The notes beneath the pieces are model-generated. The model made no database searches and was not told where the DNA came from. It saw only the letters and a list, made by a program, of their open reading frames with translations. From contig NZ_JAJDJU010000004.1 of the NCBI RefSeq assembly GCF_020567705.1, forward strand, positions 106,750 through 170,749: a stretch of DNA of 64,000 bases. The letters run 5' to 3'. This stretch comes from Acidocella sp. KAb 2-4 (GTDB lineage Bacteria; Pseudomonadota; Alphaproteobacteria; Acetobacterales; Acetobacteraceae). Position numbers and translations under genes: made by a program. Shown in pieces: positions 7,452-18,806 of this stretch (its first letter is position 1; every line of letters begins with the position of its first letter).

Positions 7452-8921
7452 TCAGCCGATGCTCACCGTGCCATTGGCGATCAGCACCATCGAGATCACC
7501 GCCGCCGCCAGCAGCAGGAAGGCGGCGACTGCCTCCGTGCGGTTGAAGGCGGGCTGACCAGGGGCGTTCTCGCGCTGCGCCCACCAGAACACGGGAATGC
7601 CCACGGCATAAACGATCGTGGAAAGCAGCACGAATTGCAGTCCCGCGGCGTAAAGCAGCCAGATCGCATACACCGAGCCCAGCAGTCCGCTGATCAGCGC
7701 CGCGCCCCGCGTCTCGGTGCCGTGCGCGGCGATGAAACCCGCCGTGCCACAATAGCGGAACAGATAGGCGGTGCTGGCGAAATAGGGCGGCAGGATCATC
7801 ACGCCGGTGATCGCCACCATCCACAGCCAGGCATTATTGGCGAGGATCACGATGAACATCGTCGCCTGCATCACCAGCGTGGAGAGCAGCAGCGAGGGCG
7901 CCGGGGAGTGGCTGCTATTCTCCCGCGCCAGGATTTTGGGGAAAACACCGTCGCGCGCGCCCTCAAACGGCAATTCGGCGACCAGGATCGTCCAGGCCAG
8001 CCAGCAGCTTAGCAGCGACACCAGCACCGAGAGGATGATGAACACCGCCCCCCAATGCCCGACCACTTTTTGCAGCACATAGGCCGTCGAGGGGCCATTC
8101 AGCCCGGCCAGCTCGGCTTGCGACATCACCCCGAACGGCAGCACCGAGACCAGGAAATAAAGCAGCAGGCAAACCAGCAGACCGAAGAAGGTAGCACGCC
8201 CGACATCTTCTGAGCGCCGCGCGCGGCCGGACACGACGACCGCGCCCTCGATGCCGATGAACACCCACAGCGTCACCATCATCGTGCTTTTCACCTGGGT
8301 CAGCACACTGCCCAGATGCGCCTGCACGCCCCAGGTATCCGTGGAGAAGCTGGCATTGTTGAAGAACACGGCGAGGATCACGATCAGCGCCAGGATTGGC
8401 ACGATCTTGGTGGCAGTGGCCACGGCGTTGAGGAAGGCCGCGCTCTTCACCCCCGCCAGCACCACGAAATACATCGCCCAAATCAGGATGGAGCCGCCCA
8501 ATATCGCCTGCCAGGATTTGCCGCTGAGCAGGCTGGGGAAGAAAAAGCCGAAAGTCTGCATCACCAGCACGGCGAAGCCGACATTGCCAAACGCCGCGCT
8601 CAGCCAATACCCCCAGGCCGAATTAAACCCGGCGAAGCGGCCGAAACCCTCGCGCGCATAGGAGTAGATGCCGGCGGTGAGGTCGGGGCGCTTATCGGCC
8701 AAGGTGCGGAAGGTGTTGGCCAGGAAAAACATGCCCACGCCGGTCACGATCCAGGCAATGACGACGGCGCCCAGCCCCGCCCCCGAAGCCATGTTCTGCG
8801 GCAGGTTGAAGACGCCGCCGCCGATCATCGAGCCGATCACCATGCCGAGCAGGCTGAAGAAGCCGACGGCGCGGGCTTCCGGCTGCGCGCCCTGGTTTGA
8901 GGTTGGCGTTACGTCGCTCAC
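7452..8921 (-). CDS. Basic amino acid/polyamine antiporter (ArcD-like, APC superfamily)
   Basis: A 489-residue membrane protein with about 12 hydrophobic segments. The first helix carries the APC signature GMVIGSMIGGGVFNLP, typical of the arginine:ornithine/lysine antiporter subfamily. It should exchange a cationic amino acid for its product (ornithine, or a polyamine). No arginine deiminase genes are adjacent. A perfect FNR-type box lies about 120 bases upstream, which fits oxygen-controlled expression as known for arcD in pseudomonads. It converges with the sigma-54 regulator gene. Confidence 0.87.
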   Translation of the reverse strand: MSDVTPTSNQGAQPEARAVGFFSLLGMVIGSMIGGGVFNLPQNMASGAGLGAVVIAWIVTGVGMFFLANTFRTLADKRPDLTAGIYSYAREGFGRFAGFNSAWGYWLSAAFGNVGFAVLVMQTFGFFFPSLLSGKSWQAILGGSILIWAMYFVVLAGVKSAAFLNAVATATKIVPILALIVILAVFFNNASFSTDTWGVQAHLGSVLTQVKSTMMVTLWVFIGIEGAVVVSGRARRSEDVGRATFFGLLVCLLLYFLVSVLPFGVMSQAELAGLNGPSTAYVLQKVVGHWGAVFIILSVLVSLLSCWLAWTILVAELPFEGARDGVFPKILARENSSHSPAPSLLLSTLVMQATMFIVILANNAWLWMVAITGVMILPPYFASTAYLFRYCGTAGFIAAHGTETRGAALISGLLGSVYAIWLLYAAGLQFVLLSTIVYAVGIPVFWWAQRENAPGQPAFNRTEAVAAFLLLAAAVISMVLIANGTVSIG

Positions 8922-9041
8922 GATTATGTCCTCCGCTCTTGTCGCGCGGAGTGGGCAGCTTGTGGCTTGCCGCTCGCGGGAGTGACAAGCCCGCTGCCCT
9001 TATCCGCTCCCCTCACCTAACGGATCGGCGGAGTCATTTCA

Positions 9042-9055
9042 TTGATAAAAATCAA
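9042..9055 (-). promoter_or_regulatory. FNR/Anr-type box upstream of the antiporter
   Basis: TTGAT-AAAA-ATCAA is a perfect match to the FNR/Anr consensus TTGAT-N4-ATCAA. It sits 121-134 bases before the antiporter start on the minus strand and overlaps the 3' end of the thioesterase gene. The symmetric site does not itself give an orientation; the antiporter is the only start nearby. Confidence 0.7.
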
Positions 9056-9561
9056 GATGTGGCTTCGGGCGCCTTGCCGAAATCCACGGGCATGCGGATC
9101 GCCACCACTTCGCCCTGCGCGGTTTCCACGCCATCGACCAGCACCCGGCTATCGATGATAACCTTGCGCTCCTTCAATTCACGCACCCGCCCGCGGATCT
9201 CGATCTCGGGCCCCAGCCTCGTCGGCTTCAGATAGGTGACCTTCAGCGAGCCCGTGACGAACCGGACCACCGGCGCGGTGCCCGGCTCTCGCCCCTCGGC
9301 GCGGTAGGTGGCGGCGGCAGCCGAGCCGGTGCCGTGGCAGTCGATGAGCGAGGCGATCAGCCCGCCATACACGAACCCCGGCACGGCGGTGTGGTAGGGT
9401 TGCGGGGTGAAGCGCGTCACCGTCTCATCGCCCTCCCAGTAGGTCTTGATCTGGTAACCATGCTCGTTCTGGCTGCCGCAGCCATAGCAATGCGACAATT
9501 CCTCGGGGTAATCATCCTGAATCGCCTTCACGGCCAGGTTTCCTTTCGCGTCGTTGCGCAT
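9052..9561 (-). CDS. PaaI-family hotdog thioesterase
   Basis: A 169-residue single hotdog-domain protein. Near the N-terminus it has the CYGCGSQNEHG segment common in this PaaI-like subgroup, followed by the helix region GFVYGGLIASLIDCHGTGSA, where the G-G-hydrophobic-D pattern marks the catalytic segment. It probably hydrolyses a medium-chain or aryl acyl-CoA. It is the last gene of a three-gene minus-strand operon (OsmC, truncated haemoglobin, thioesterase; gaps of 3 and 10 bases). Confidence 0.82.
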   Translation of the reverse strand: MRNDAKGNLAVKAIQDDYPEELSHCYGCGSQNEHGYQIKTYWEGDETVTRFTPQPYHTAVPGFVYGGLIASLIDCHGTGSAAAATYRAEGREPGTAPVVRFVTGSLKVTYLKPTRLGPEIEIRGRVRELKERKVIIDSRVLVDGVETAQGEVVAIRMPVDFGKAPEATS

Positions 9562-9571
9562 CCGCCGGGCC

Positions 9572-9967
9572 TCATGCGGCCTGGTTGATCATATGCTGCC
9601 CTAGCGCCTCGATTTGCGGCAGCAGTGCCGCGCCCAGCGCATTATCGCCGATCACCTCGGCCCAAGCCTGGCGGAAGCAGAGCAGCCAGCCCTCGGCCTC
9701 GGCTCCGCCGATCTTGGCGGGCAGGTGGCGCCGGCGCAGCATCGGCGGGCCATATTTGTCGGTGAACAGCGGCGGGCCGCCCAGCCAGCCGGAGAGATAC
9801 TCAAACAGCTTCTCCTCGCTCCTGCTCAGGTCTTTCGGGTGGATGTCGCGGCAGGCTTTGGCCTCGGGCAGCGTATCCATCAGCTCGTAGAAGCGCTTGG
9901 TAAGTTTGCGCAACACCGCCTCGCCGCCAAGAGCGGCATAGGGGGTCATTTTTTCTGTCTCTGTCAT
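9572..9967 (-). CDS. Group II truncated haemoglobin (TrHbO-like)
   Basis: A 131-residue 2-on-2 globin. It has the B-helix tyrosine in RFYELMD, the proximal-histidine region PPMLRRRHLP and the G8 tryptophan in GWLLCF, all in the right order and spacing. Such globins bind O2 or NO and are linked to oxidative and nitrosative stress. It lies between an OsmC-family peroxide-stress gene and a thioesterase, with a 3-base gap to the OsmC gene, so a stress role is plausible. Confidence 0.88.
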   Translation of the reverse strand: MTETEKMTPYAALGGEAVLRKLTKRFYELMDTLPEAKACRDIHPKDLSRSEEKLFEYLSGWLGGPPLFTDKYGPPMLRRRHLPAKIGGAEAEGWLLCFRQAWAEVIGDNALGAALLPQIEALGQHMINQAA

Positions 9968-9970
9968 CGG

Positions 9971-10414
9971 TTATTTCAAAACGGTCCCATCTGGCGCCAC
10001 GATCTGCGCGGTGAACGGAATGCCCGCGCGCACGCTTTGCGACACGGTGCAGAACTCTTCGAACTGTGCCATCACGCGGTCAAGATGGCTCAGCGTCTGC
10101 GGCGCGGCGCCGAGGCTGATGCGCACATCAATGCCGGTCACGCGCAGGCGGTTTTTCTCGTTGCGGCCGATCTGGCACACCGCCGTCGCGGTCAGCGCGC
10201 CGGGGTCTTCCTTGTATTTATTGCACGCGAAGATGAAGCTGGCGCTCAGGCAATTCGCCACCGCCGCGGCCAGAAGCTGTGTGGGCGAAGGCCCCGCATC
10301 CTCACCGAGCGGCGACGGCTCATCCGCCGTGAGGCCTGGCAGGCCCGCGCCGAAATCCACAGAGAATTTGTAGCGTGATTCGCGCGTGATGTTGACCGTG
10401 ACCGTGTCGCTCAT
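9971..10414 (-). CDS. OsmC-family peroxiredoxin-like protein
   Basis: A 147-residue OsmC/Ohr-fold protein. Two conserved cysteines are visible, one in the helix AAAVANCLSAS and one in EEFCTVSQSVR, the arrangement of thiol peroxidases that reduce organic hydroperoxides. The GPSPTQLLAAAVANC segment is characteristic of the OsmC subgroup. First gene of the operon with the truncated haemoglobin. The 100-base gap to the divergent methyltransferase should hold its promoter. Confidence 0.88.
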   Translation of the reverse strand: MSDTVTVNITRESRYKFSVDFGAGLPGLTADEPSPLGEDAGPSPTQLLAAAVANCLSASFIFACNKYKEDPGALTATAVCQIGRNEKNRLRVTGIDVRISLGAAPQTLSHLDRVMAQFEEFCTVSQSVRAGIPFTAQIVAPDGTVLK

Positions 10415-10513
10415 GCCGCCTCTCTCCAGTTTGTAACATATCCGGAGCGGAGTTTAGGATATAGACCGGCGGGCCGCCAGGGCGCGCATGGCGGCGGAAT
10501 GGAGGATAACAAC

Positions 10514-11347
10514 ATGAACAAGATCGAAGAGATCGTCTCGCAACATTACGCGCATGGGAGCCTGGGCGCGACGATTCTTGCCGCGCTGGGCGACACCACC
10601 GGGCAGACGCCGCAAGCCCTGCTCGAACGCCTCGCCGGCATTGACGAATTCCATGTCGGTGGCCGCGCCGCCACGGCGGAATTGGCGGCGCAACTGCAAC
10701 TTTCGCCGGGGCTCAGCGTGCTCGATATCGGCTGCGGCCTGGGCGGCACGGCGCGCTTCCTCGCCGTTGCGCATGGCTGCGATGTCACCGGCATCGACAT
10801 CACGGCGGAATATGTCGAGACCGGAAACATACTCAACGCCAAGCTCGGGCTGCAGGAGCGGATCAGCCTGCGCTGCGCCAGCGCGCTGGAGCTGCCCTTC
10901 CCGCCCGCGCGGTTCGACCGCGCGACGATGCTGCATGTCGGCATGAACATCCCCGACAAAGCCGCGCTGTTCACGCAGATCGCGCGCGTGCTGAAACCGG
11001 TCGGTGTGTTGGCGGTGTACGACGTGATGCGCCTCGGCGACGGCCCCCTCGCCTATCCCGTGCCCTGGGCGGCGGACGAGGCGACGTCGTTCCTCGATAC
11101 TCCGGCGGGCTATCGCGGCGCGCTGGCGGCGGCGGGAATGGAGGTGGTGGTCGAGAGCAATCAACGCGAGATGGCGCTGGATTTCTTCGCCAAGGTACGC
11201 GAACGCATGGCACAGGCCGCGCCACCGCCGCTCGGGCTGCATGTGCTGATGGGCGCCGAGGCCCGGCAGAAACTCGCCAACCTCGCCGCCGGGGTCGAGG
11301 CTGGGGTGATCGCGCCCGTGCGGATGCTGGCCAGGCGCAACATGTAG
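10514..11347 (+). CDS. Class I SAM-dependent methyltransferase
   Basis: A 277-residue methyltransferase with the SAM-binding motif I VLDIGCGLGGTARFLA, an acidic motif II (GCDVTGIDIT) and a motif III region around ELPFPPARFD. It resembles the sarcosine/dimethylglycine-type and UbiE-like families; the substrate is unknown. The ATG at 10514 is chosen because GGAGG lies nine bases upstream; a further in-frame ATG at 10499 has no ribosome-binding site. It is followed after 89 bases by an exporter gene on the same strand. Confidence 0.8.
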   Translation: MNKIEEIVSQHYAHGSLGATILAALGDTTGQTPQALLERLAGIDEFHVGGRAATAELAAQLQLSPGLSVLDIGCGLGGTARFLAVAHGCDVTGIDITAEYVETGNILNAKLGLQERISLRCASALELPFPPARFDRATMLHVGMNIPDKAALFTQIARVLKPVGVLAVYDVMRLGDGPLAYPVPWAADEATSFLDTPAGYRGALAAAGMEVVVESNQREMALDFFAKVRERMAQAAPPPLGLHVLMGAEARQKLANLAAGVEAGVIAPVRMLARRNM

Positions 11348-11436
11348 GCCGCGCGCGCAAGGCAGCGCCACGGCAGCAGGGGGTCGACGCCATGCGCCCC
11401 GGTTGATAACCCCAGGACAACGCTTGGGGATATCAG

Positions 11437-12363
11437 ATGAGCACGACGACCGGGACCAACCATCAGGCGGCAAATGCCGCACCCGCGCCGCGCTGGCGGA
11501 TTTCGCGCCAGGAGCTGGCGCTGATCGCCGTCACCATCGTCTGGGGCAGCACCTTCCTGATCGTGCATCTGGCCATGCGCCATTGCGGGCCGCTGTTTTT
11601 CGTCGGCGTGCGGTTCGTGGCGGCGGGGGCGATGAGCTGGCTGGTGTTCGGGCGGGGGCTGCGCGCGCCCAACCGGCGCGAGCTGGTGGCGGGCGCGGCC
11701 ATTGGGCTTTCCATCTGCCTCGGCTACGGGCTGCAGACGCTGGGGCTGAAAACCATCAGCAGCAGCCAGTCGGCCTTCATCACCGCGCTCTACGTGCCGA
11801 TTGTGCCGCTGCTGCAACTCGCCGTGCTGCGCCGCCCGGTGCATCTCATGGGCTGGGTCAGCGTCGTGCTCGCCTTCCTCGGGCTGGTGCTGCTGGCCGG
11901 GCCGGATGCCGGGCGGCTCAGCTTCAGCCCCGGCGAGGTGGCGACGCTGCTCGGCGCCGTCGCCATCGCGGCGGAGGTGATCCTGATCAGCCGCTTCGCC
12001 AACGAGGTGGATAGCCGGCAGGTGACGATCGTGCAGCTTTTCGCGGCGGGGCTGTTCTCGCTCGCGGGCATGCCACTGGCGGGCGAGGCGTTGCCCGGCT
12101 TCTCCTGGATCTGGCTCAGCGCCGCCCTGGGGCTTGGCGCGGCCAGCGCCGTGATCCAGCTCACGATGAACTGGGCGCAGAAATCCATTTCGCCAACCAA
12201 GGCCACCGTGATTTATGCGGGTGAGCCGGTCTGGGGCGGGGTGTTCGGGCGGCTGGGCGGCGACCGGCTGCCGCCGCTGGCCCTGGCCGGGGCGGGGCTG
12301 ATCGTCGCCGGGGTGGTGCTGAGCGAGATCCGCCCCAAGCGCCCCGGTGCGGCCGAGGATTAA
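11437..12363 (+). CDS. DMT-superfamily (EamA) transporter
   Basis: A 308-residue protein with ten hydrophobic segments forming two EamA repeats; the first repeat shows VTIVWGSTFLIVHLAMR and the second the paired YAGEPVWGGVFG motif typical of the RhaT/EamA group. Usually an exporter of metabolites or amino acids. The N-terminus has an extra hydrophilic stretch of about 28 residues. Its stop overlaps the stop of the convergent oxidase gene by four bases. Confidence 0.85.
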   Translation: MSTTTGTNHQAANAAPAPRWRISRQELALIAVTIVWGSTFLIVHLAMRHCGPLFFVGVRFVAAGAMSWLVFGRGLRAPNRRELVAGAAIGLSICLGYGLQTLGLKTISSSQSAFITALYVPIVPLLQLAVLRRPVHLMGWVSVVLAFLGLVLLAGPDAGRLSFSPGEVATLLGAVAIAAEVILISRFANEVDSRQVTIVQLFAAGLFSLAGMPLAGEALPGFSWIWLSAALGLGAASAVIQLTMNWAQKSISPTKATVIYAGEPVWGGVFGRLGGDRLPPLALAGAGLIVAGVVLSEIRPKRPGAAED

Positions 12364-13652
12364 CGCAGCGCGTCGAGCTTCTGGTAATACCACATGCCCA
12401 GAGCAAGGGCCTGATTGCCCAGAAACCGCCCCACCGGCAGGCGCCACATGCGCGCGCTGGCGAAGATATCGAAATCCCGCGTGTCGCCGGTGAGGGCCTT
12501 GGCCATCACCTCCGCCACGATATGCGAGGTGGCGATGCCATGCCCCGAATAACCCTGGGCGTAAAACACATTCGGGGTGATGCGCCCGAGCTGCGGGATG
12601 CGGTTGATGCTGATGCCATCCTGCCCCTGCCAAGCGAAATCGATGCCGACGCCCTTAAGCTGGGGGAAGGTCTTCTCGATGGCGGGGCGGATCTGCCCGG
12701 CGATGTCGTGACTCTCGCCGCCCGTATAATTGGTGCCGCTGCCGAAGATCAGGCGGCGGTCGGCGGTGAGGCGGTAGTAATCGAGTACGAAACGCGTGTC
12801 ATACACCGCGATGTCGGTGGGCAGCACGCTCTTCGCCATGGCCTCGGAGAGCGGCTCGGTGGCGACGATGCCCAGCGTGGCCGGAAACAGCAGCCCGGCC
12901 AGCTTGCGCTGCCCCAGCCGGTGATAGCCGTTGCCCGCGAGCAGCACTTGCTTCGCCCGCACGCTGCCATGCGCGGTGACCACGCGCGGCACGGCGCCGT
13001 ATTCAATGCGCAGCACCTTGGTGTCGGTGAAGATCTGCGCGCCCATATGGCGCGCGGCATCGGCCTCGCCCAGACATAAATTTAGCGAATGCACATGCAT
13101 GTTGCGCCGGTTGAGCAGCCCGGCGCAATAAACCTCGGTCCCGACCAGGTCGTGTAGCGCCGCGCCGCGCAGCAGTTGCACCTCATCGCCCATGCCATGC
13201 GCCTGGGCGGCGGCATAGGTTGCCTCCAGCTCCGCCACGTGCGAGGGCTTATAGGCGGCGTGCAGATGGCCATGCTTGAGATCGCAGGCAATGCCGTATT
13301 TTTCCACCCGGCGCTTAATGATTTCATGCCCGCGCCAGCGCAGGTTCCAGACGAAATCCGCAGCCCTGGCCTTGCCTAGCACGCGGCTGAACTGCTTTTC
13401 CATCGCCGTATCGCCCGAGAGCGAGCCGGTGATCTGCCCGCCATTGCGCCCCGTGGCGCCCCAGCCGATCCGCTCCGCCTCCAGCAGCGCCACTTTCAGC
13501 CCGCGCTCGCTTAGCTCAACGGCGCTGGCGACACCGGTGAAGCCGCCGCCGATAATGGCGACATCCGCTTCGATGTCGGCTTCAAGACGGGGAAAGGGCG
13601 CGACCGGGTTGCGGGTCGCGGCATAGTAGGAACGCGGATAATCCTGCGCCAT
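12360..13652 (-). CDS. FAD-dependent amine oxidase, PuuB/OrdL-like
   Basis: A 430-residue DAO-family flavoprotein. The N-terminal Rossmann motif is GGGFTGVASAVELSERG and the family-specific GWGATGRNGGQITGSLSGD follows. From memory it aligns along its length with E. coli PuuB (gamma-glutamylputrescine oxidase), including SYYAAT near the start, DYYRLTADRRLIFGSG, and the FAD-contacting QGYSGHGIATSH near the end. No PuuA-like ligase is present, so the substrate may be a free or other acylated amine. It is the third gene of an operon with an omega-aminotransferase and MmsA. Confidence 0.82.
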   Translation of the reverse strand: MAQDYPRSYYAATRNPVAPFPRLEADIEADVAIIGGGFTGVASAVELSERGLKVALLEAERIGWGATGRNGGQITGSLSGDTAMEKQFSRVLGKARAADFVWNLRWRGHEIIKRRVEKYGIACDLKHGHLHAAYKPSHVAELEATYAAAQAHGMGDEVQLLRGAALHDLVGTEVYCAGLLNRRNMHVHSLNLCLGEADAARHMGAQIFTDTKVLRIEYGAVPRVVTAHGSVRAKQVLLAGNGYHRLGQRKLAGLLFPATLGIVATEPLSEAMAKSVLPTDIAVYDTRFVLDYYRLTADRRLIFGSGTNYTGGESHDIAGQIRPAIEKTFPQLKGVGIDFAWQGQDGISINRIPQLGRITPNVFYAQGYSGHGIATSHIVAEVMAKALTGDTRDFDIFASARMWRLPVGRFLGNQALALGMWYYQKLDALR

Positions 13653-13685
13653 GAGACGTCGTCTTTCAGGAAGGCGGGTGGTGGA

Positions 13686-15182
<1,497 letters not shown>

Positions 15183-15198
15183 GTCGGTGTCTTTCGGC

Positions 15199-16542
<1,344 letters not shown>

Positions 16543-16595
16543 GGTGCGTGTCCCCGTGATCTGCGAATAAGATTGACGCCACAGTAAGGGCGGTT

Positions 16596-16632
16596 TTAGA
16601 TCGAATAAATCCTAACTTAATTACGCTAACTT
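16596..16632. promoter_or_regulatory. Candidate LysR operator between aminotransferase and lysR
   Basis: The AT-rich 106-base divergent region holds a dyad with TTAG at 16596-16599 and CTAA at 16612-16615, and CTAACTT occurs twice 14 bases apart (16612-16618, 16626-16632). Interrupted dyads and half-site repeats in such a region fit LysR binding. I did not find a perfect T-N11-A palindrome. Confidence 0.4.
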
Positions 16633-16648
16633 CAGGTTTTACTTACGC

Positions 16649-17533
16649 ATGTCTCCGCTCACCCGCCTGAATGAAGCCGATCTGCGGCTGCTGCGCATCT
16701 TCCGCACCGTGGTGGAATGCGGCGGATTCAGCCCGGCCGAGGTGGAGCTGAACATCTCACGCCCGGCGATCAGCCAGCACATGGCGGATCTGGAACAGCG
16801 CCTGGGGCTGACGCTCTGCCAGCGCGGCCGCGCCGGGTTCCGCCTGACCACCGAGGGCGAGGCGGTGTATCAGGCGTTGCTGCGCATGTTCGCGGCGGTG
16901 GAGAATTTCCGCGGCGAGATCAACGCGTTGCGTGAACATCTGCGCGGCGAGTTGAATATCGGCATCACCGATAACCTTGTCACCTCACCGCGCATGCGGG
17001 TGACCCGCGCGCTGCGGGCGTTGAAAACCCAGGGGCCGGAGGTGCGGGTGAATATCCGCATGGTGCCGCCCAGCCAGATCGAGCGCGGCGTGTTGGATGG
17101 GCAGTTGCATGTCGGCATCATCCCCGCCGGGCGCACCCTGCCCGGGCTGCGCGAATTGCCGCTCTATGACGAGGTTTCACATCTTTATTGCGCGGCGGAG
17201 CATCCGTTCTTCGCGCGCGCCGGGGTGGTGGACGCCGCCGCCATCGCCGGGGCGGATGCGGTGGCGCCTTCCGGCTTGACCAGCGAGCACCCCCTGCGGG
17301 TGACTGCCACCGCCGCCGACCGCGAGGGCGTGGCATTCCTCATCCTTACCGGCTGCTATATCGGCTTCCTGCCCACCCATTACGCCCGGCAATGGGAGGA
17401 GCGCGGCCAGATGCGAGCCATACGGCCCGATCTTTACGCCCAGACTGTGGAGTATCAGGCCGTCACCTCGCGCAGCGGCCATCCGAATTTGGTGCTGTCC
17501 ACCTTTTTGAATTTTCTGGAACGGCAGGAATAG
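16649..17533 (+). CDS. LysR-family regulator
   Basis: A 294-residue LysR protein with an N-terminal winged HTH (about 9-68; SRPAISQHMADLEQRLGLTL) and a substrate-binding domain. It is transcribed divergently from the aminotransferase/mmsA/oxidase operon, so it very likely controls omega-amino-acid or polyamine catabolism. One unusual feature: the recognition-helix lead-in reads FSPAEVELNISRPAISQ, where most LysR proteins have a shorter A-A-x-x-L-x-x-S-x-x-A-V-S pattern. The effector cannot be told. Confidence 0.9.
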   Translation: MSPLTRLNEADLRLLRIFRTVVECGGFSPAEVELNISRPAISQHMADLEQRLGLTLCQRGRAGFRLTTEGEAVYQALLRMFAAVENFRGEINALREHLRGELNIGITDNLVTSPRMRVTRALRALKTQGPEVRVNIRMVPPSQIERGVLDGQLHVGIIPAGRTLPGLRELPLYDEVSHLYCAAEHPFFARAGVVDAAAIAGADAVAPSGLTSEHPLRVTATAADREGVAFLILTGCYIGFLPTHYARQWEERGQMRAIRPDLYAQTVEYQAVTSRSGHPNLVLSTFLNFLERQE

Positions 17534-17590
17534 CGCCCGCTCCACGCCAGATTCGGAAAGTGTTAAGGACCTGCATGGTAGCGTGGAGGC

Positions 17591-18523
17591 ATGAGCTCCA
17601 CCCTTCACACCGCCGGCCGCGTGGCCGATGATCCCTGGTCCTCCTGGCTCAACCATCGGCGCGATGGCGGGGACCCGGCGATCCGCGCCCGGGTGGCGGA
17701 TGAAACCGCCGCCTTCGCCGGCAAGTTGCTGAACCTCGCGCCCGCCACCCCGGCGGCGATGCTCGATATCGGCAGCGGCGCCGGGCTGGTGGCCTGGGCG
17801 GCACTGGCGCGGTGGCCGCACCTCACCGTTACGCTGACCGACATCTCCGCCCCCCTGCTGGCCCAGGCCGAGACCGAGGCGCAGGCGCGTCGCGTCAGCC
17901 ACCAATGCCGCTTTCTGCACAGCGGCGCCGAGGGGCTGCCCGGCGCCGAGGCCGCCGCCTATGATCTGGTGACCAGCCGCTCCGCCATCGCCTATGCCGC
18001 CGATAAGACCGCCGCCTTCCGCGCCGCCTTTCGTGTGCTGCGCCCCGGCGGCGCGCTCTGCATCGCCGAGCCGCTGTTTCACGAGGAAGCCCTGGCCGCC
18101 CGCGCCCTGCGCAACCTCACCGAAACCTCCGCCGACCCGCTGCTGCCGCTGCTGCACAAATGGAAGGCCGCGCAATTCCCCGATACCGAAGCCACGGCGC
18201 AGGCCAACCCGCTGACCAATTACACCGAGCGGGACATGCTGGGCTTCGCCCGCCAGGCCGGATTCGGGGAGTTGCATCTGGAGTTGCACATCGACGAGCG
18301 GCCCGCGCCGAAACGGGACTGGGCCGCCTTCTGCGCCACCGCCCCGCACCCGCTGGCGCCGCCGCTCACCGAGATCCTGGCGACGCGCTTCACCCCCGCC
18401 GAGCGGGCGCGGTTCGAGACGGCGCTGCGCCCGTCCATCGAAGGCGGAAAATTCATGACCACCAGCCGCATGCTGTATTTGCGCGGGCGGAAGCCGCTCA
18501 CCGCCCGCCTCGGCGTTGCCTGA
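17591..18523 (+). CDS. SAM-dependent methyltransferase
   Basis: A 310-residue class I methyltransferase. Motif I is MLDIGSGAGLVAWAAL (about 57-72), motif II TVTLTDIS, and the post-I segment LRPGGALCIAEPL marks motif III/IV. The C-terminal half is alanine- and proline-rich and not recognisable. The ATG follows GTGGAGG at close spacing. The substrate is unknown. It lies 57 bases after the LysR gene on the same strand, but no functional link can be shown. Confidence 0.75.
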   Translation: MSSTLHTAGRVADDPWSSWLNHRRDGGDPAIRARVADETAAFAGKLLNLAPATPAAMLDIGSGAGLVAWAALARWPHLTVTLTDISAPLLAQAETEAQARRVSHQCRFLHSGAEGLPGAEAAAYDLVTSRSAIAYAADKTAAFRAAFRVLRPGGALCIAEPLFHEEALAARALRNLTETSADPLLPLLHKWKAAQFPDTEATAQANPLTNYTERDMLGFARQAGFGELHLELHIDERPAPKRDWAAFCATAPHPLAPPLTEILATRFTPAERARFETALRPSIEGGKFMTTSRMLYLRGRKPLTARLGVA

Positions 18524-18552
18524 GCCGCCCGGCTTCCCTAATTTTCCGGGGC

Positions 18553-18723
18553 ATGATCATCCGCCCCGCCCGCCCAGAAGACACCGCCGCCATCTGGTCG
18601 ATCATCGGCCCGGTCATGCGCGCCGGCGAGACCTATACGCTCGCCCCCGAGATGAGCGAGCGGGAGGCGCTCGGCTATGTGGACGCGCTGGTGATGTACC
18701 GGCACCTGCCCGGAAGGCGTTGA
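18553..18723 (+). pseudogene. GNAT acetyltransferase with a large in-frame internal deletion
   Basis: The 56-codon frame begins like a GNAT N-acetyltransferase (MIIRPARPEDTAAIW, then RAGETYTLAPEMSEREAL) and ends like one (VDALVMYRHLP), but the two ends are joined directly. A normal member has about 160 residues, so roughly 100 residues including the acetyl-CoA-binding core are missing. The product cannot be an active acetyltransferase. The reading frame is intact across the junction, which lies near base 18678. The family assignment is from memory of the conserved ends. Confidence 0.7.
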
Positions 18724-18806
18724 ATACCGTGTTGCCGGAGCGGGCTTCCGCTATAGCCGCGCCCGTGCCAACAATAATGGCCGCAAACACGAGAAGGAGC
18801 TTGGCC

